From contig NZ_CP004388.1 of NCBI RefSeq assembly GCF_000300235.2, positions 1,965,501 to 2,029,500 on the forward strand: 64,000 bases of DNA, written 5' to 3'. The first letter of the stretch is position 1. Each line of letters opens with the position of its first letter. Positions 53,853 to 63,395 of this stretch are shown piece after piece. The translations under genes and the position numbers were made by a program. Below the pieces are notes generated by a model. The model was given only the letters and a program-made list of their open reading frames with translations. It ran no database searches and was not told the origin of the DNA. This DNA is from Thalassospira xiamenensis M-5 = DSM 17429. Lineage in GTDB: Bacteria; Pseudomonadota; Alphaproteobacteria; Rhodospirillales; Thalassospiraceae.

Positions 53853-55205
53853 ATGTTAAAACGGTTCTTGCTGACCTGCAGTATTCTGGCCACTGGTGGC
53901 ATCGTTGCCAATGGGGCCTCTGCAGAGAGCCTTGAAGAAGCTTTGATCAAGGCATATCAAAGCAACCCGACGCTGGAATCCGGTCGTGCGTCGCTTCGTG
54001 CCACGGATGAACAGGTTTCGCAGGCGCTGTCAAACTGGCGCCCGAACGTTTCGCTTTCGGGCGAAGCTGGCTTCCGGGACTTGGATACCGATCAAAATGG
54101 TACCGAAACGGACAATAGCCTGACGCCTTATACTGTCGGTGCAGAAGTTGTTCAGCCTCTCTATCGTGGTGGTCGTACCGTTGCTGAAACTGATCGGGCG
54201 GAAGCGCGTATCCGTGCGGCACGTGCGGCCCTGCGTTCTTCAGAACAGGATGTGCTGCTGCAGGTTGCAACGGCCTATTTCAACGTTTTGCGTGATACGG
54301 CAGTTGTCGAACTTAATCAGAATAACGTCCGCGTGCTTGAACGTCAGCTTGAAGCAACGCGTGACCGCTTCTCGGTTGGTGAAGTGACACGTACCGACGT
54401 CTCACAGGCCGAAGCCCGTCTTGCCGGTTCCAAGGCAGACCTGATCTCAGCCCAGGGTAACCTTGCCAATACCCGTGCCCAGTACGAGCGTCTGGTGGGT
54501 AACAAGCCTGATAATCTTGAAATTCCGAATCCGCTGTCGGGGCTTCCGACCAGTGTTACGGATGTTCTGGCGATTGCCCAGGAACAGCATCCTGATGTGG
54601 TTCAGGCCCAGTATACCGAAGATGCGGCAAAGTCTGACATCCGGCTGAGCGAAGGGTCGCTTTATCCGGAAGTCAATCTGAGTGCCGGTGTGCAGCGCGC
54701 TTACGAAGCCTCGCAGGAGGATCTGACCTCGGACAGTGCAGAAATACTCGCACAGGTCACCGTTCCGCTTTATCAGAAAGGTGCGGTTTATTCATCTGTT
54801 CGTGCGGCCAAGCAAACAGCCGGTCAGGCCCGGGTTCAGGTTGATGAGGCCCGTCGCGCCGTGATTGAAAATGCAACCAGTTCCTGGGAAACCCTCGTGA
54901 CGGCACGTGCGAGCATCGAATCCCAGCAGGCGCAGGTATCATCTGCCGAGGTCGCTCTTGATGGAGTGCAGCGCGAAGCTTCTGTTGGTTCGCGTACCGT
55001 CCTTGACGTTCTAGATCAGGAACAGGAACTGCTTCAGGCACGTGTGAACCTTGTTGGTTCGCGCCGTGACGCAGCGGTTGCCGAATTCCAGGTCAAGGCG
55101 GCGATGGGAGCCTTGAATGCGCAGGTTCTCGGCCTTCCGGTCGAAATTTATGACACTGAATCCAACTATAACAAAGTCAAGGATCAGTGGTGGGGAACGG
55201 ATTGA
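53853..55205 (+). CDS. tolC: TolC-family outer membrane protein
   Basis: 450 residues. Signal peptide LTCSILATGGIVANGASAES, cleaved after ASA. Two related halves form alpha-helical tunnel and beta-barrel strands: WRPNVSLSGEAGFRD near 58, VSQAEARLAGSKADLISAQG near 190, and the repeat YPEVNLSAGVQ near 270. Outer-membrane exit duct for efflux and type I secretion. No partner transporter is adjacent. Conserved neighbours are the Pcm-like gene before and popZ and valS after. Confidence 0.94.
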   Translation: MLKRFLLTCSILATGGIVANGASAESLEEALIKAYQSNPTLESGRASLRATDEQVSQALSNWRPNVSLSGEAGFRDLDTDQNGTETDNSLTPYTVGAEVVQPLYRGGRTVAETDRAEARIRAARAALRSSEQDVLLQVATAYFNVLRDTAVVELNQNNVRVLERQLEATRDRFSVGEVTRTDVSQAEARLAGSKADLISAQGNLANTRAQYERLVGNKPDNLEIPNPLSGLPTSVTDVLAIAQEQHPDVVQAQYTEDAAKSDIRLSEGSLYPEVNLSAGVQRAYEASQEDLTSDSAEILAQVTVPLYQKGAVYSSVRAAKQTAGQARVQVDEARRAVIENATSSWETLVTARASIESQQAQVSSAEVALDGVQREASVGSRTVLDVLDQEQELLQARVNLVGSRRDAAVAEFQVKAAMGALNAQVLGLPVEIYDTESNYNKVKDQWWGTD

Positions 55206-55213
55206 CCTGATTG

Positions 55214-55239
55214 CTGACAGGGCCTTTGGGCCCTGTCAG
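55214..55239 (+). terminator. Hairpin after tolC
   Basis: Perfect 11-bp stem CTGACAGGGCC / GGCCCTGTCAG, loop TTTG, without a T-tract. Probably an mRNA 3'-end stabiliser or weak terminator before popZ. Confidence 0.65.
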
Positions 55240-55290
55240 ACCTTGGGGAAGGGTCGGTTCGGTAATGAAATCTAGTGCGGAAGATAAAAA

Positions 55291-55926
55291 ATGAGTGACG
55301 GGCAACAAGAACCTTCAATGGAGGACATCCTCCAGTCCATCCGCAAGATTCTTGCTGATGAAGGGGATGATGACAAGAAACAGGCCGCTCCTGAACCAGA
55401 ACCGATGCCGGAACCAGAACCCGAACCGGAAATTGAAGAAGAGATCGACGAGCTCGAACTTGATGAAGAGCCCGAAGAACTTGAATTCGATGAAGAACCG
55501 GAAGAGCTTGAGCTTGACGAGCCCGAAGAAGAGCTCGAACTCGACGATATGCTCGATTTCGATGAAACCCCGGAAGAAGACGAATTCGAAGAACCTGAAC
55601 CCGATCTGATGGATGACTTCGACGAACCGGAACCCGAACCGGCAATGCCGACGGTCTACGAGGACGACGAAGATGACGAGCCGCTGATTTCCCGTGCTAC
55701 CGAAAACACGGCAACCGGAACCATCTCGGATTTGGCGCAAGCCGTTGCAAAGAAACGTGCCGTCGCCCTTGGCCTTAATGCTGGTCATATCACGCTTGAA
55801 GACCTTGTGCGCGATATGCTGCGTCCGTTGCTTAAGGAATGGCTTGACGAAAACCTTCCCTATATGATCGAACGCCTTGTGAAAAAGGAAATCGAGCGGA
55901 TTGTGAACCGCGCCGAAGACCTGTAG
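55291..55926 (+). CDS. popZ: PopZ-like polar organizing protein (DUF2497)
   Basis: 211 residues. N-terminal helix MEDILQSIRKILADEGDDD (the conserved PopZ/DUF2497 start), a long acidic, proline-rich linker of about residues 35-130 made of EPE/ELE/DEP repeats, and C-terminal helices (TLEDLVRDMLRPLLKEWLDE, MIERLVKKEIERIVNRAEDL). PopZ makes a polymeric polar microdomain that anchors the ParB-bound centromere and recruits cell-cycle proteins in alphaproteobacteria. The position between tolC and valS is typical. The N-terminal helix is the client-binding part; the C-terminal helices drive oligomerisation. Confidence 0.9.
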   Translation: MSDGQQEPSMEDILQSIRKILADEGDDDKKQAAPEPEPMPEPEPEPEIEEEIDELELDEEPEELEFDEEPEELELDEPEEELELDDMLDFDETPEEDEFEEPEPDLMDDFDEPEPEPAMPTVYEDDEDDEPLISRATENTATGTISDLAQAVAKKRAVALGLNAGHITLEDLVRDMLRPLLKEWLDENLPYMIERLVKKEIERIVNRAEDL

Positions 55927-55947
55927 GCGAGCCGAAATATGATTTAC

Positions 55948-55980
55948 AGCGGCGCGCCAACGGTGCGCCGCTTTTTCTTT
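55948..55980 (+). terminator. Intrinsic terminator between popZ and valS
   Basis: AGCGGCGC paired with GCGCCGCT, 9-nt loop, followed by TTTTCTTTG. It suggests valS has its own promoter or depends on read-through. Confidence 0.83.
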
Positions 55981-56015
55981 GTACAGTGATAAAACCCGCA
56001 GCGGATCAAAAGACC

Positions 56016-58682
56016 ATGTTGGAGAAGACATATAGCCCGGCCGACGTTGAAGGCAGACTTTACGATAAATGGGAAAAATCGGGGGCGTTTGCCGCCGATC
56101 CGGCATCAGGTGCAAATCCCTATGTCATCATGATGCCGCCGCCCAACGTAACCGGCAGCCTCCATATGGGGCATGCACTGACCTTTACGCTTCAGGATAT
56201 TCTGGTGCGCTATAACCGGATGTCGGGCAAGGATACGCTGTGGCAGCCCGGTACCGACCATGCCGGTATCGCGACACAGATGGTCGTTGAACGCCAGCTT
56301 GGCGAACAAAACGTGACGCGTCATGACCTTGGCCGCGAAAAGTTCATCGAAAAAGTCTGGGAATGGAAAGAAAAATCCGGCGGCACTATCACCAATCAGC
56401 TTCGCCGTCTGGGCGCATCACCAGATTGGCCACGTGAACGCTTTACCATGGACGATGGTCTGTCGGCTGCTGTTCGCAAGGTATTCGTTACCCTGCACAA
56501 ACAGGGACTTATTTACCGTGACAAGCGTCTGGTCAACTGGGACCCGAAACTTCTGACCGCGATTTCCGATCTTGAAGTCGTTCAGAAAGAAGTCAAAGGC
56601 CATTACTGGCACTTCAAATACCCGATCGAGGGCAAGGAAGGCGAGTTCATCACCGTTGCGACCACGCGTCCGGAAACCATGTTGGGCGATACCGGTGTTG
56701 CGGTTCATCCTGATGATGAACGTTACAAGGATCTGATTGGTCAGTATTGCATTCTGCCAATCGTGGGACGCCGAATCAAAATCGTTGCTGATGAATATGC
56801 CGATCCTGAAAAGGGATCGGGTGCCGTTAAAATCACGCCAGCGCATGATTTCAACGACTTTGAAGTCGGCAAACGCAATGATCTCGAAAAAATCAACATC
56901 ATGGATGATCATGCGCGCATCAATGATGACGCGCCGGAAGAATATCGTGGTCTGGATCGGTTCAAGGCACGCGAACTGATCGTTGGCAAAATGGAAGAAC
57001 TCGGTCTGCTTGAAAAGATCGAAGACACCGTTCACATGGTGCCTTACGGCGACCGTTCAAACGTCGTGATCGAGCCGTACCTGACCGATCAGTGGTTTGT
57101 GAATGCCGAAGTTCTGGCCAAACCGGCGACCGAGGCAGTTGAAGACGGTCGTATCAAATTTGTGCCCAAGAACTGGGAAAACACCTATTTTGAATGGATG
57201 CGCAATATCCAGCCATGGTGCATATCGCGTCAGCTTTGGTGGGGACATCGCATTCCGGCATGGTTTGGTCCGGACGGTGAAATCTTTGTCGAGGAAACCG
57301 AAGAAAAAGCCTTGGCGGCGGCCAAGGCGCATTTCGGCAAGGATGTTGAACTTACCCAGGAAACCGACGTTCTTGATACGTGGTTCTCATCGGCATTATG
57401 GCCATTCTCGACCCTTGGCTGGCCGGATAAAACCCCGGAACTGAACAAATACTATCCGGGTGATGTGCTGGTTACCGGTTTTGACATCATCTTCTTCTGG
57501 GTTGCCCGCATGATCATGATGGGCATGCATTTCATGGATGGTAAAGTTCCGTTCAAGGATGTCTATATCCATGCGCTGGTCCGTGATGAACATGGTCAGA
57601 AGATGTCGAAATCCAAGGGCAACGTGATTGATCCGCTGGAACTGATTGACGAATATGGCTGTGACGCGCTGCGTCTGACCCTGACGGCACTGGCTGCTCA
57701 GGGCCGCGATATCAAGCTTGCAGCGTCCCGCGTTGAAGGGTATCGGAACTTCGCGACCAAGCTTTGGAATGCGGCACGTTTCGCTGAAATGAACGAATGC
57801 AAACCGGTCGACGGGTTCAATCCTGCCAATGTCAGTTCGACACTGGCACGCTGGATTGTCGGTAAGACCGCCGAGGCGGCAAAAACCGTTTCATCGGGCA
57901 TCGAAAGCTATCGTTTCAATGATGCCGCGAACGGTGCTTATCAGTTTGTCTGGGGCACTTTCTGCGACTGGTATCTGGAACTGGCAAAACCGGTCCTTAT
58001 GGGCCAGGACGAAGACGCCAAAGCCGAAATCCGGGCTGTGACTGCATGGGTTGTGGATCAGATTCTTTTGATCCTGCACCCGATCATGCCCTATATCACC
58101 GAAGAACTTTGGGAAAAGTCGGCTGATAATCGTGCGACGCTTCTGATGTCGCAGGCTTATCCGAAATTCGACGATGCACTGATTGACCGTGCCGCCGAAG
58201 ATGAAATCGATCTTGCCATCCGCCTGATCGGTAATATTCGTGGTGTTCGTTCCGAAATGAACGTACCGCCTGCGGCTGAGGTTCCGATCTATCTGGTCGA
58301 TGCATCCGATGCAATGAAGGCAGCCGTGTCCGCGCAGGAAGCCCAGGTTAAACGTCTGGCACGTGTGGCTGTGGTTGAATTCAAAGGGCAGGGCGATGTT
58401 GAAGCCATCGCCAAAGGGGCCATTCAGACCGTCGTTGACGGTGTAACCGTCTTCGTTTCGGTTGCCGATTTCATCAATGTCGTGGCCGAAAAGTCGCGCC
58501 TTGAGAAGGAAATCGACGGCAAAACCAAATATATCAAGGGTCAGGAAGGCAAATTGTCGAACGAAAGTTTCGTCAGCCGTGCGCCTGAACATATTGTCGC
58601 GACCGAAAAAGCCAAGCTTGAAGAAGCGCGCGATACCCTTGCCAAACTTCAGGAAGCTCACGCCCGCATCGCGGCGATGTAA
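56016..58682 (+). CDS. valS: Valyl-tRNA synthetase
   Basis: 888 residues, full class I synthetase. HIGH-type motif PPPNVTGSLHMGHALTF (H50-M-G-H53), editing domain near 200-330 (VATTRPETMLGDTGVAVHPD), catalytic KMSKS in QKMSKSKGNVIDP near 525, anticodon-binding domain, and C-terminal coiled-coil arm (SRLEKEIDGKTKYIKGQEGK). I start at ATG 56016 (LEKTYSPADVEGRLYDKWE follows); a GTG 30 bp upstream would add ten residues and overlap the popZ terminator's T-run. Charges tRNA-Val. Confidence 0.97.
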   Translation: MLEKTYSPADVEGRLYDKWEKSGAFAADPASGANPYVIMMPPPNVTGSLHMGHALTFTLQDILVRYNRMSGKDTLWQPGTDHAGIATQMVVERQLGEQNVTRHDLGREKFIEKVWEWKEKSGGTITNQLRRLGASPDWPRERFTMDDGLSAAVRKVFVTLHKQGLIYRDKRLVNWDPKLLTAISDLEVVQKEVKGHYWHFKYPIEGKEGEFITVATTRPETMLGDTGVAVHPDDERYKDLIGQYCILPIVGRRIKIVADEYADPEKGSGAVKITPAHDFNDFEVGKRNDLEKINIMDDHARINDDAPEEYRGLDRFKARELIVGKMEELGLLEKIEDTVHMVPYGDRSNVVIEPYLTDQWFVNAEVLAKPATEAVEDGRIKFVPKNWENTYFEWMRNIQPWCISRQLWWGHRIPAWFGPDGEIFVEETEEKALAAAKAHFGKDVELTQETDVLDTWFSSALWPFSTLGWPDKTPELNKYYPGDVLVTGFDIIFFWVARMIMMGMHFMDGKVPFKDVYIHALVRDEHGQKMSKSKGNVIDPLELIDEYGCDALRLTLTALAAQGRDIKLAASRVEGYRNFATKLWNAARFAEMNECKPVDGFNPANVSSTLARWIVGKTAEAAKTVSSGIESYRFNDAANGAYQFVWGTFCDWYLELAKPVLMGQDEDAKAEIRAVTAWVVDQILLILHPIMPYITEELWEKSADNRATLLMSQAYPKFDDALIDRAAEDEIDLAIRLIGNIRGVRSEMNVPPAAEVPIYLVDASDAMKAAVSAQEAQVKRLARVAVVEFKGQGDVEAIAKGAIQTVVDGVTVFVSVADFINVVAEKSRLEKEIDGKTKYIKGQEGKLSNESFVSRAPEHIVATEKAKLEEARDTLAKLQEAHARIAAM

Positions 58683-58704
58683 TTCCGGTTGTTGTGATCA
58701 CGTC

Positions 58705-58737
58705 AAAGGGCCAGTCCATCGGATTGGCCCTTTTGCG
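58705..58737 (+). terminator. Intrinsic terminator after valS
   Basis: AAAGGGCCAGTCC / GGATTGGCCCTTT (one G-U), loop ATC, then T-rich (TGCGTTT). Confidence 0.83.
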
Positions 58738-58869
58738 TTTCATTCACTCTGATCTTTGACGAATTTTGAAATTCATCCTCGCCAGAGTTATAGAATCGCA
58801 TAAATTGGCGACCAACCGTTATCTCGCTATCTGACGCAACTTTATCCCGATGATGGGCCGAACCGTAAA

Positions 58870-60267
58870 ATGCTGATTGAAGAATGCCCTTATATCGAAC
58901 CGCTTGATGCCTACGGTGCCTTTGCCGGGTTCGCAGACAGTCATTTTCTTGATTCCGGTGACCGGGACCGCTTTGCTTATGTTGTTGCATCGCCGTTGCA
59001 TAAACTGACTGCCAAGAACGGGCAGGTGAAGCTTGACGGTTTTCCCGTTCCCGGTGATCCGTTCGGGGTTCTTGCCGATCTGATGGCACGCTATCGCGTG
59101 GAAGCCGGTCCGGATTTACCCCCGTTTCAGGGCGGGGCTGTCGGTTATTTCGGTTATGAGCTTGCCCAACAGCTCGAAACGCTCCCCCAAGCTCCGCAGG
59201 ACTGGCTCAACATGCCCGACATAGCGGTTGGCATCTATGACCTTGTCATCGCATTCGATCAGCTTGATCGCCGCATGTGGCTTATTTCGACGGGGATTCC
59301 CGAAACATCGCCGACTGCACGGAAAAAACGTGCGGCTGATCGCATCGGGATTATTCGTAAGTACCTTCGGTTTGCACGGCCAATGCTTGAAACGCCCGAA
59401 ATTCCTCATACGCCAGATATCATGCCGTGGCAGTCGAATTTTGATCGTGTCGGCTACGAAGGTGCCGTGCAGACCGTCGTTGATTACATCCATGCCGGGG
59501 ATATTTTTCAGGCTAACCTGTCGCAAAGTTTCCGGGCCGAATATGCTTATGATGTCATTCCCAAACGGTTTGACCTTTATCGCCGCCTCAGCCTTGCCAG
59601 TCCGGCACCATTCGGGGCTTTCCTGAATTTTGGCGATGTGGCAGTCCTGTCCAATTCGCCCGAGCGGTTTCTGAAGGTCGCGGATGGGCAGGTGGAAACC
59701 AGACCGATCAAGGGCACACGCAGGCGCGGGGCCATGCCTGTCGAGGATGCCGAACTCGCACAGGAATTGATGTTATCTGCGAAAGATCGCGCAGAAAATA
59801 TTATGATTGTTGATCTTCTGCGTAACGATTTATCGAAAGTATGCAAGCCGCATAGCGTAAAGACGCCGCAGATTTGTACGCTTGAGAGTTATGCAAATGT
59901 CCATCATTTGGTTTCGACTGTGACCGGGGAATTGCAGGATGGCAAGTCTGCTGTCGATTTGCTAGCAGCCTGTTTCCCGGGCGGTTCGATTACAGGCGCA
60001 CCAAAAATCCGCGCAATGGAAATCATTACCGAACTTGAAGGATCGACGCGTGGTGCGTATTGCGGAGCAATCGGCTTTATCGGCTTTAATGGCAGCATGG
60101 ATACCAATATTGCGATCCGAAGCATTTGTGTAAATGGCGGTCGCATGGCGTTCAATGTAGGTGGTGGAATCGTCGCCGATAGCATTCCCGCTGCTGAATA
60201 TGATGAGACGCTGGTCAAGGCCGCCAAGATATTCGAAGCATTGGGGATCCGGCCCTATGCGGTGTAA
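58870..60267 (+). CDS. pabB: Aminodeoxychorismate synthase component I
   Basis: 465 residues, chorismate-binding enzyme. Motifs: GYELAQQLETLP in the N-terminal domain, DIFQANLSQSFRAEYA near residue 212, SNSPERFLKV, TRPIKGTRRRG near 276 with the lysine typical of PabB, KDRAENIMIVDLLRNDLSKV near 305, and PGGSITGAPKIRAME near 370. Makes 4-amino-4-deoxychorismate with PabA. The next genes are pabA and pabC, so this is a p-aminobenzoate/folate operon. Upstream frame is blocked by a stop, so the start is constrained. Confidence 0.95.
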   Translation: MLIEECPYIEPLDAYGAFAGFADSHFLDSGDRDRFAYVVASPLHKLTAKNGQVKLDGFPVPGDPFGVLADLMARYRVEAGPDLPPFQGGAVGYFGYELAQQLETLPQAPQDWLNMPDIAVGIYDLVIAFDQLDRRMWLISTGIPETSPTARKKRAADRIGIIRKYLRFARPMLETPEIPHTPDIMPWQSNFDRVGYEGAVQTVVDYIHAGDIFQANLSQSFRAEYAYDVIPKRFDLYRRLSLASPAPFGAFLNFGDVAVLSNSPERFLKVADGQVETRPIKGTRRRGAMPVEDAELAQELMLSAKDRAENIMIVDLLRNDLSKVCKPHSVKTPQICTLESYANVHHLVSTVTGELQDGKSAVDLLAACFPGGSITGAPKIRAMEIITELEGSTRGAYCGAIGFIGFNGSMDTNIAIRSICVNGGRMAFNVGGGIVADSIPAAEYDETLVKAAKIFEALGIRPYAV

Positions 60268-60321
60268 GATGGTTGACCTTATGCATTATCATCAACGCAC
60301 TCATGGACGGATCGGGTTGAA

Positions 60322-60915
60322 ATGATCCTGCTGATCGACAATTACGATTCCTTTGTTTTCAATCTGGCGCGCTATTTCGTGGAGCTTGGACAGAAGGTTG
60401 ATGTCGTGCGCAATGATCGGATCGATGTTGATGAAGTACGTCGGTTGAATCCCGATGCCATCGTCTTTTCCCCCGGACCATGCGGCCCGGATGAAGCGGG
60501 AAACAGTATCGACCTGATTACCAAATTATCCGGCGATTACCCGATGCTGGGGGTCTGCCTGGGGCATCAGTCGATTGCACGGGCATTTGGTGGCGTCGTA
60601 AAACGCGCAAATCGGCCGGTACATGGCATGACATCGGCAATTGATCACAATGGTTCGGCACTGTTTAACGGTATCAAATCTCCGCTGACGGTAACGCGCT
60701 ATCACTCGCTGGTTGTTGATCTTCCGCTGGATGGCACTTTGGTTCAGACCGCGACGGGACCGGACGGCGAAATCATGGCTTTTGCCCATCGGGATCTGCC
60801 GATCTTTGGTGTCCAATTCCATCCCGAAGCCGTCTTGACCGAGCAGGGACATGATTTGTTGTCTAACTTCCTTGCCATTGCCGGTGCGACCGTTCCGCGA
60901 AAGGCTGCGTCGTGA
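60322..60915 (+). CDS. pabA: Aminodeoxychorismate synthase component II (glutamine amidotransferase)
   Basis: 197 residues. Catalytic Cys in GVCLGHQSIA near residue 79, His and Glu in FHPEAVLTEQG near 172, and the SPGPCGPDEAG loop near 56. Supplies ammonia from glutamine to PabB. Could also serve TrpE in anthranilate synthesis; the pabB and pabC neighbours favour the folate role. The stop overlaps pabC's GTG start (GTGA). Confidence 0.95.
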   Translation: MILLIDNYDSFVFNLARYFVELGQKVDVVRNDRIDVDEVRRLNPDAIVFSPGPCGPDEAGNSIDLITKLSGDYPMLGVCLGHQSIARAFGGVVKRANRPVHGMTSAIDHNGSALFNGIKSPLTVTRYHSLVVDLPLDGTLVQTATGPDGEIMAFAHRDLPIFGVQFHPEAVLTEQGHDLLSNFLAIAGATVPRKAAS

Positions 60916-61778
60916 CGAAAGTCTGGCTTAATGGCAATATCATTGGTCAGACGGATGCGCATATTGCCGTCACGGATCGCGGATTGCTGTTGGGAGATGG
61001 TTTTTTTGAAACCATGCGGGCCCATAAGGGCAGGGTTGCATGGCTTGAGCGGCATCTTGATCGTTTGACCAGCCATGCCGAATTAATCGGCCTTGATCCG
61101 ATATTGCTGCCTAATGCCCAAACAGTTGCCGAAGCTATCGCATCGCTTTGTATGGAACTTGGTGGGAATGATGCGGTTATTCGCCTGACCGTTACGCGTG
61201 GTAGCGGCCCGCGCGGTTTATTGCCACCCCAAGATTGCCATCCCACGGTTCTTATAACGGCGTCATCCTTTATCAAACCGGCAAAGGATGAGGGATTGAT
61301 CCTTGCGACGTCAAAACGGGTTCGGCGCAATCCGTGGTCGATTGCAGGCAAGGTCAAAAGCCTTAACTATCTCGACAATATAGCAGCGCGACAGGAAGTC
61401 GCCGCTTGTGGCGCGGACGAGGCACTCGTTCTTTCTGTTGATGGTTCTGTCGCGGAAACAACAATCGCCAACCTGTTCGGGATTCGTGACAATACGTTTT
61501 ATACAGCACCTGCCAATTGCGGAATTCTTGCCGGGTTGGCACGGAAATTCGTCATTGATTGGTGTCGAGATCACGCGGTTGCCGTCCACGAGGCGTCTAT
61601 CGATCCGAAAGACCTGTTGTCAATGGATTTGGTTTTCGTCTGTAACGCATTGCAGGGAATAAGGTTTGTTCGCTCGATTGATGGCGTTGCTTTTGACTTT
61701 GATCAGGCGAAACACGATCACGCTATGCAATTGGTGGGTGATTTTGAAAAATCACTATGCCTTGGTATAGATGTTTAA
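60912..61778 (+). CDS. pabC: Aminodeoxychorismate lyase (class IV aminotransferase fold)
   Basis: 288 residues, PLP-dependent. N-terminal NIIGQTDAHIAVTDRGLLLG with DGFFETMRAHKGRVAWLERH, catalytic Lys in the segment WSIAGKVKSLNYLDNIAARQ near 145, and GADEALVLSVDGSVAETTIAN near 168, a hallmark of class IV enzymes. Releases pyruvate from aminodeoxychorismate to give p-aminobenzoate. GTG start overlapping pabA. A branched-chain or D-amino acid aminotransferase is possible from sequence alone, but the operon supports PabC. Confidence 0.9.
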   Translation: MTKVWLNGNIIGQTDAHIAVTDRGLLLGDGFFETMRAHKGRVAWLERHLDRLTSHAELIGLDPILLPNAQTVAEAIASLCMELGGNDAVIRLTVTRGSGPRGLLPPQDCHPTVLITASSFIKPAKDEGLILATSKRVRRNPWSIAGKVKSLNYLDNIAARQEVAACGADEALVLSVDGSVAETTIANLFGIRDNTFYTAPANCGILAGLARKFVIDWCRDHAVAVHEASIDPKDLLSMDLVFVCNALQGIRFVRSIDGVAFDFDQAKHDHAMQLVGDFEKSLCLGIDV

Positions 61779-61835
61779 CTAAAATTAACTTCAATCGGGC
61801 ATTTTCGTTTCCCACGCCTTTTGACGGGAATGCAC

Positions 61836-63113
61836 ATGACCGCGTCTTCAACAAAATCGGAACTGACCTTAGCAAGGTTCGTTGAAAACCTGCGCAAACA
61901 CGGGGCCAATGGCAAGCGGTCGATTGTTGCAATTTTGAATATCCCCGTATCCTTGCGCCTTGAACCGCAGGATTATCAGGATATTTCGCGTGATGCATTT
62001 CATCATCTGCCTGAAAAGACCCAAGAATATCGTCTTGAAAACGGTATGGTCGCTTTTATTCGTCCATCCAAATCGTTTGGTGAAACCGATACGTTTTTGA
62101 CCAGTGTGACCGAAACGCTCAAGGACGTTATCCATCGACAGGGTTTGGGCGACATCCCACAAAGGCTTTGGAACGAATTTTCCTGGCCAGAAGACCGCAA
62201 GGCAATGTTTGGTTTGTTGGGGCTTCCTGAAGAAAACCATTTTCCAAACGAAAGCCTGCAACGCTTTGATATGGCCGAAATGCTGCGTTCTGCCATCACT
62301 GATGAAGCGGTTTTCGATTCCTGTCGCCGTCAGGCTATTCTGGAATTTCACGACAGCCGTCGCGAAATCCTTGGCCATGAACTTTATTGTTCGCTGGATT
62401 ATCTGCGTCAGCACCATCTTGCCAGTTTCCTTCTGGAAGGCCCGGGCGAGGTTGAAATCCTGTCGCGCGTGCTTGATGAGAAGGTGATGGATGTCACCAA
62501 AAGTCTGGCCCCTCAAATGCTGCCGGATACCTTGCATCTGAATATGATGGTGCAATCGGTATTCAGTGATCGCTTTGCCGAGTTTCTGGGCTCGGAAGAC
62601 AGTCGTTTTGCTGAAAACTTGGCGATTGAAATCTCGCTTGAAAATGCGATTTCAGATTGGTGGGAGTTCGAAGATGCCTGCAATCTGCTGCATTCTGCTG
62701 GCGTGCGTGTGGGGCTTGATCGTATCACCTTACCATCGCTTGAATTCCTGTCGCCTCAAAAGATCAATGTCGATTTCGTCAAGGTGATCTGGGATCAGAA
62801 CATTATCGGCTCCAAACGGGCTGACGCGACAGACAGGCTTCGCGAATTTGCTTCTGTTTTTGCCGACCGCAACCTGATTCTGACCCGGTGTGACAGTCGC
62901 ACGGCACTGCGCATGGGCCGAAGCCTTGGTGTGGATGCGTTTCAGGGAAGCTACATCGACGCGCTTTTGGGGAAATACCTGCATAAGGAATGTAAATCGC
63001 GTAATACCACTTCGGATCGTAAATGTGCTGTATGTCAGTGGGCACCGCGCGAATTACGCAAAAATGGTTGCGAATTTCATTTCAGGGCTGGAAAAATTCT
63101 GGCCGAGATTTGA
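61836..63113 (+). CDS. Degenerate EAL-like domain protein with C-terminal cysteine cluster
   Basis: About 425 residues, no signal peptide or membrane segment. The part from about 215 to 390 follows the EAL phosphodiesterase fold: LHLNMMVQSVFSDRFAEFL, LAIEISLENAISDWWEFED, AGVRVGLDRITLPSLEFLSP, NVDFVKVIW and LGVDAFQGSYIDALLGKYL. The catalytic EAL and DDFGTG motifs are not intact (HELYCS and GLDRIT instead), so cyclic-di-GMP hydrolysis is unlikely. The last 35 residues hold four cysteines (C-x10-C-x2-C-x12-C, HKECKSRN to NGCEFHF), a possible metal site. The N-terminal half is unrecognised. ATG 61836 chosen on GGGA spacing. It lies 57 bp after pabC. Confidence 0.65.
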   Translation: MTASSTKSELTLARFVENLRKHGANGKRSIVAILNIPVSLRLEPQDYQDISRDAFHHLPEKTQEYRLENGMVAFIRPSKSFGETDTFLTSVTETLKDVIHRQGLGDIPQRLWNEFSWPEDRKAMFGLLGLPEENHFPNESLQRFDMAEMLRSAITDEAVFDSCRRQAILEFHDSRREILGHELYCSLDYLRQHHLASFLLEGPGEVEILSRVLDEKVMDVTKSLAPQMLPDTLHLNMMVQSVFSDRFAEFLGSEDSRFAENLAIEISLENAISDWWEFEDACNLLHSAGVRVGLDRITLPSLEFLSPQKINVDFVKVIWDQNIIGSKRADATDRLREFASVFADRNLILTRCDSRTALRMGRSLGVDAFQGSYIDALLGKYLHKECKSRNTTSDRKCAVCQWAPRELRKNGCEFHFRAGKILAEI

Positions 63114-63170
63114 CCTTGTCGCCCTACTACCCGGCAACACAGTGTTTCCACTGACACCCTGTATGGGGGT

Positions 63171-63199
63171 TTGACAACAATCTTTCCATTTTCTAAAGT
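63171..63199 (+). promoter_or_regulatory. Promoter of the FMN-riboswitch/ribB transcript
   Basis: Perfect -35 hexamer TTGACA, 17-bp spacer, -10-like TAAAGT, placed about 45 bp before the riboswitch. Confidence 0.6.
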
Positions 63200-63245
63200 G
63201 AAGAGGTCTGATCAAGGTGGTCAGGCATGTCGTTGAAACACGGCG

Positions 63246-63395
63246 CTTATTCTCAGGGCAGGGTGAAATTCCTGACCGGCGGTAATCCTGATTTCAGAGA
63301 AGCCCGCGAGCGCCTGCCAAAGCAATTTGGCAGGGTCAGCAGATCCGGTGAGATTCCGGAGCCGACGGTAACAGTCCGGATGGGAGAGGATAAAG
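63246..63395 (+). promoter_or_regulatory. FMN riboswitch (RFN element)
   Basis: Conserved blocks in order: TTATTCTCAGGGCAGGGTGA, ACCGGCGGTAAT, AGCCCGCGAGCG, GGTCAGCAGATCCGGTGAGA, TTCCGGAGCCGACGGTAACA and GTCCGGATGGGAGAGGATAA. This is the FMN-binding aptamer that represses riboflavin genes when FMN is plentiful. The variable arm TGCCAAAGCAATTTGGCA is visible. Confidence 0.96.
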
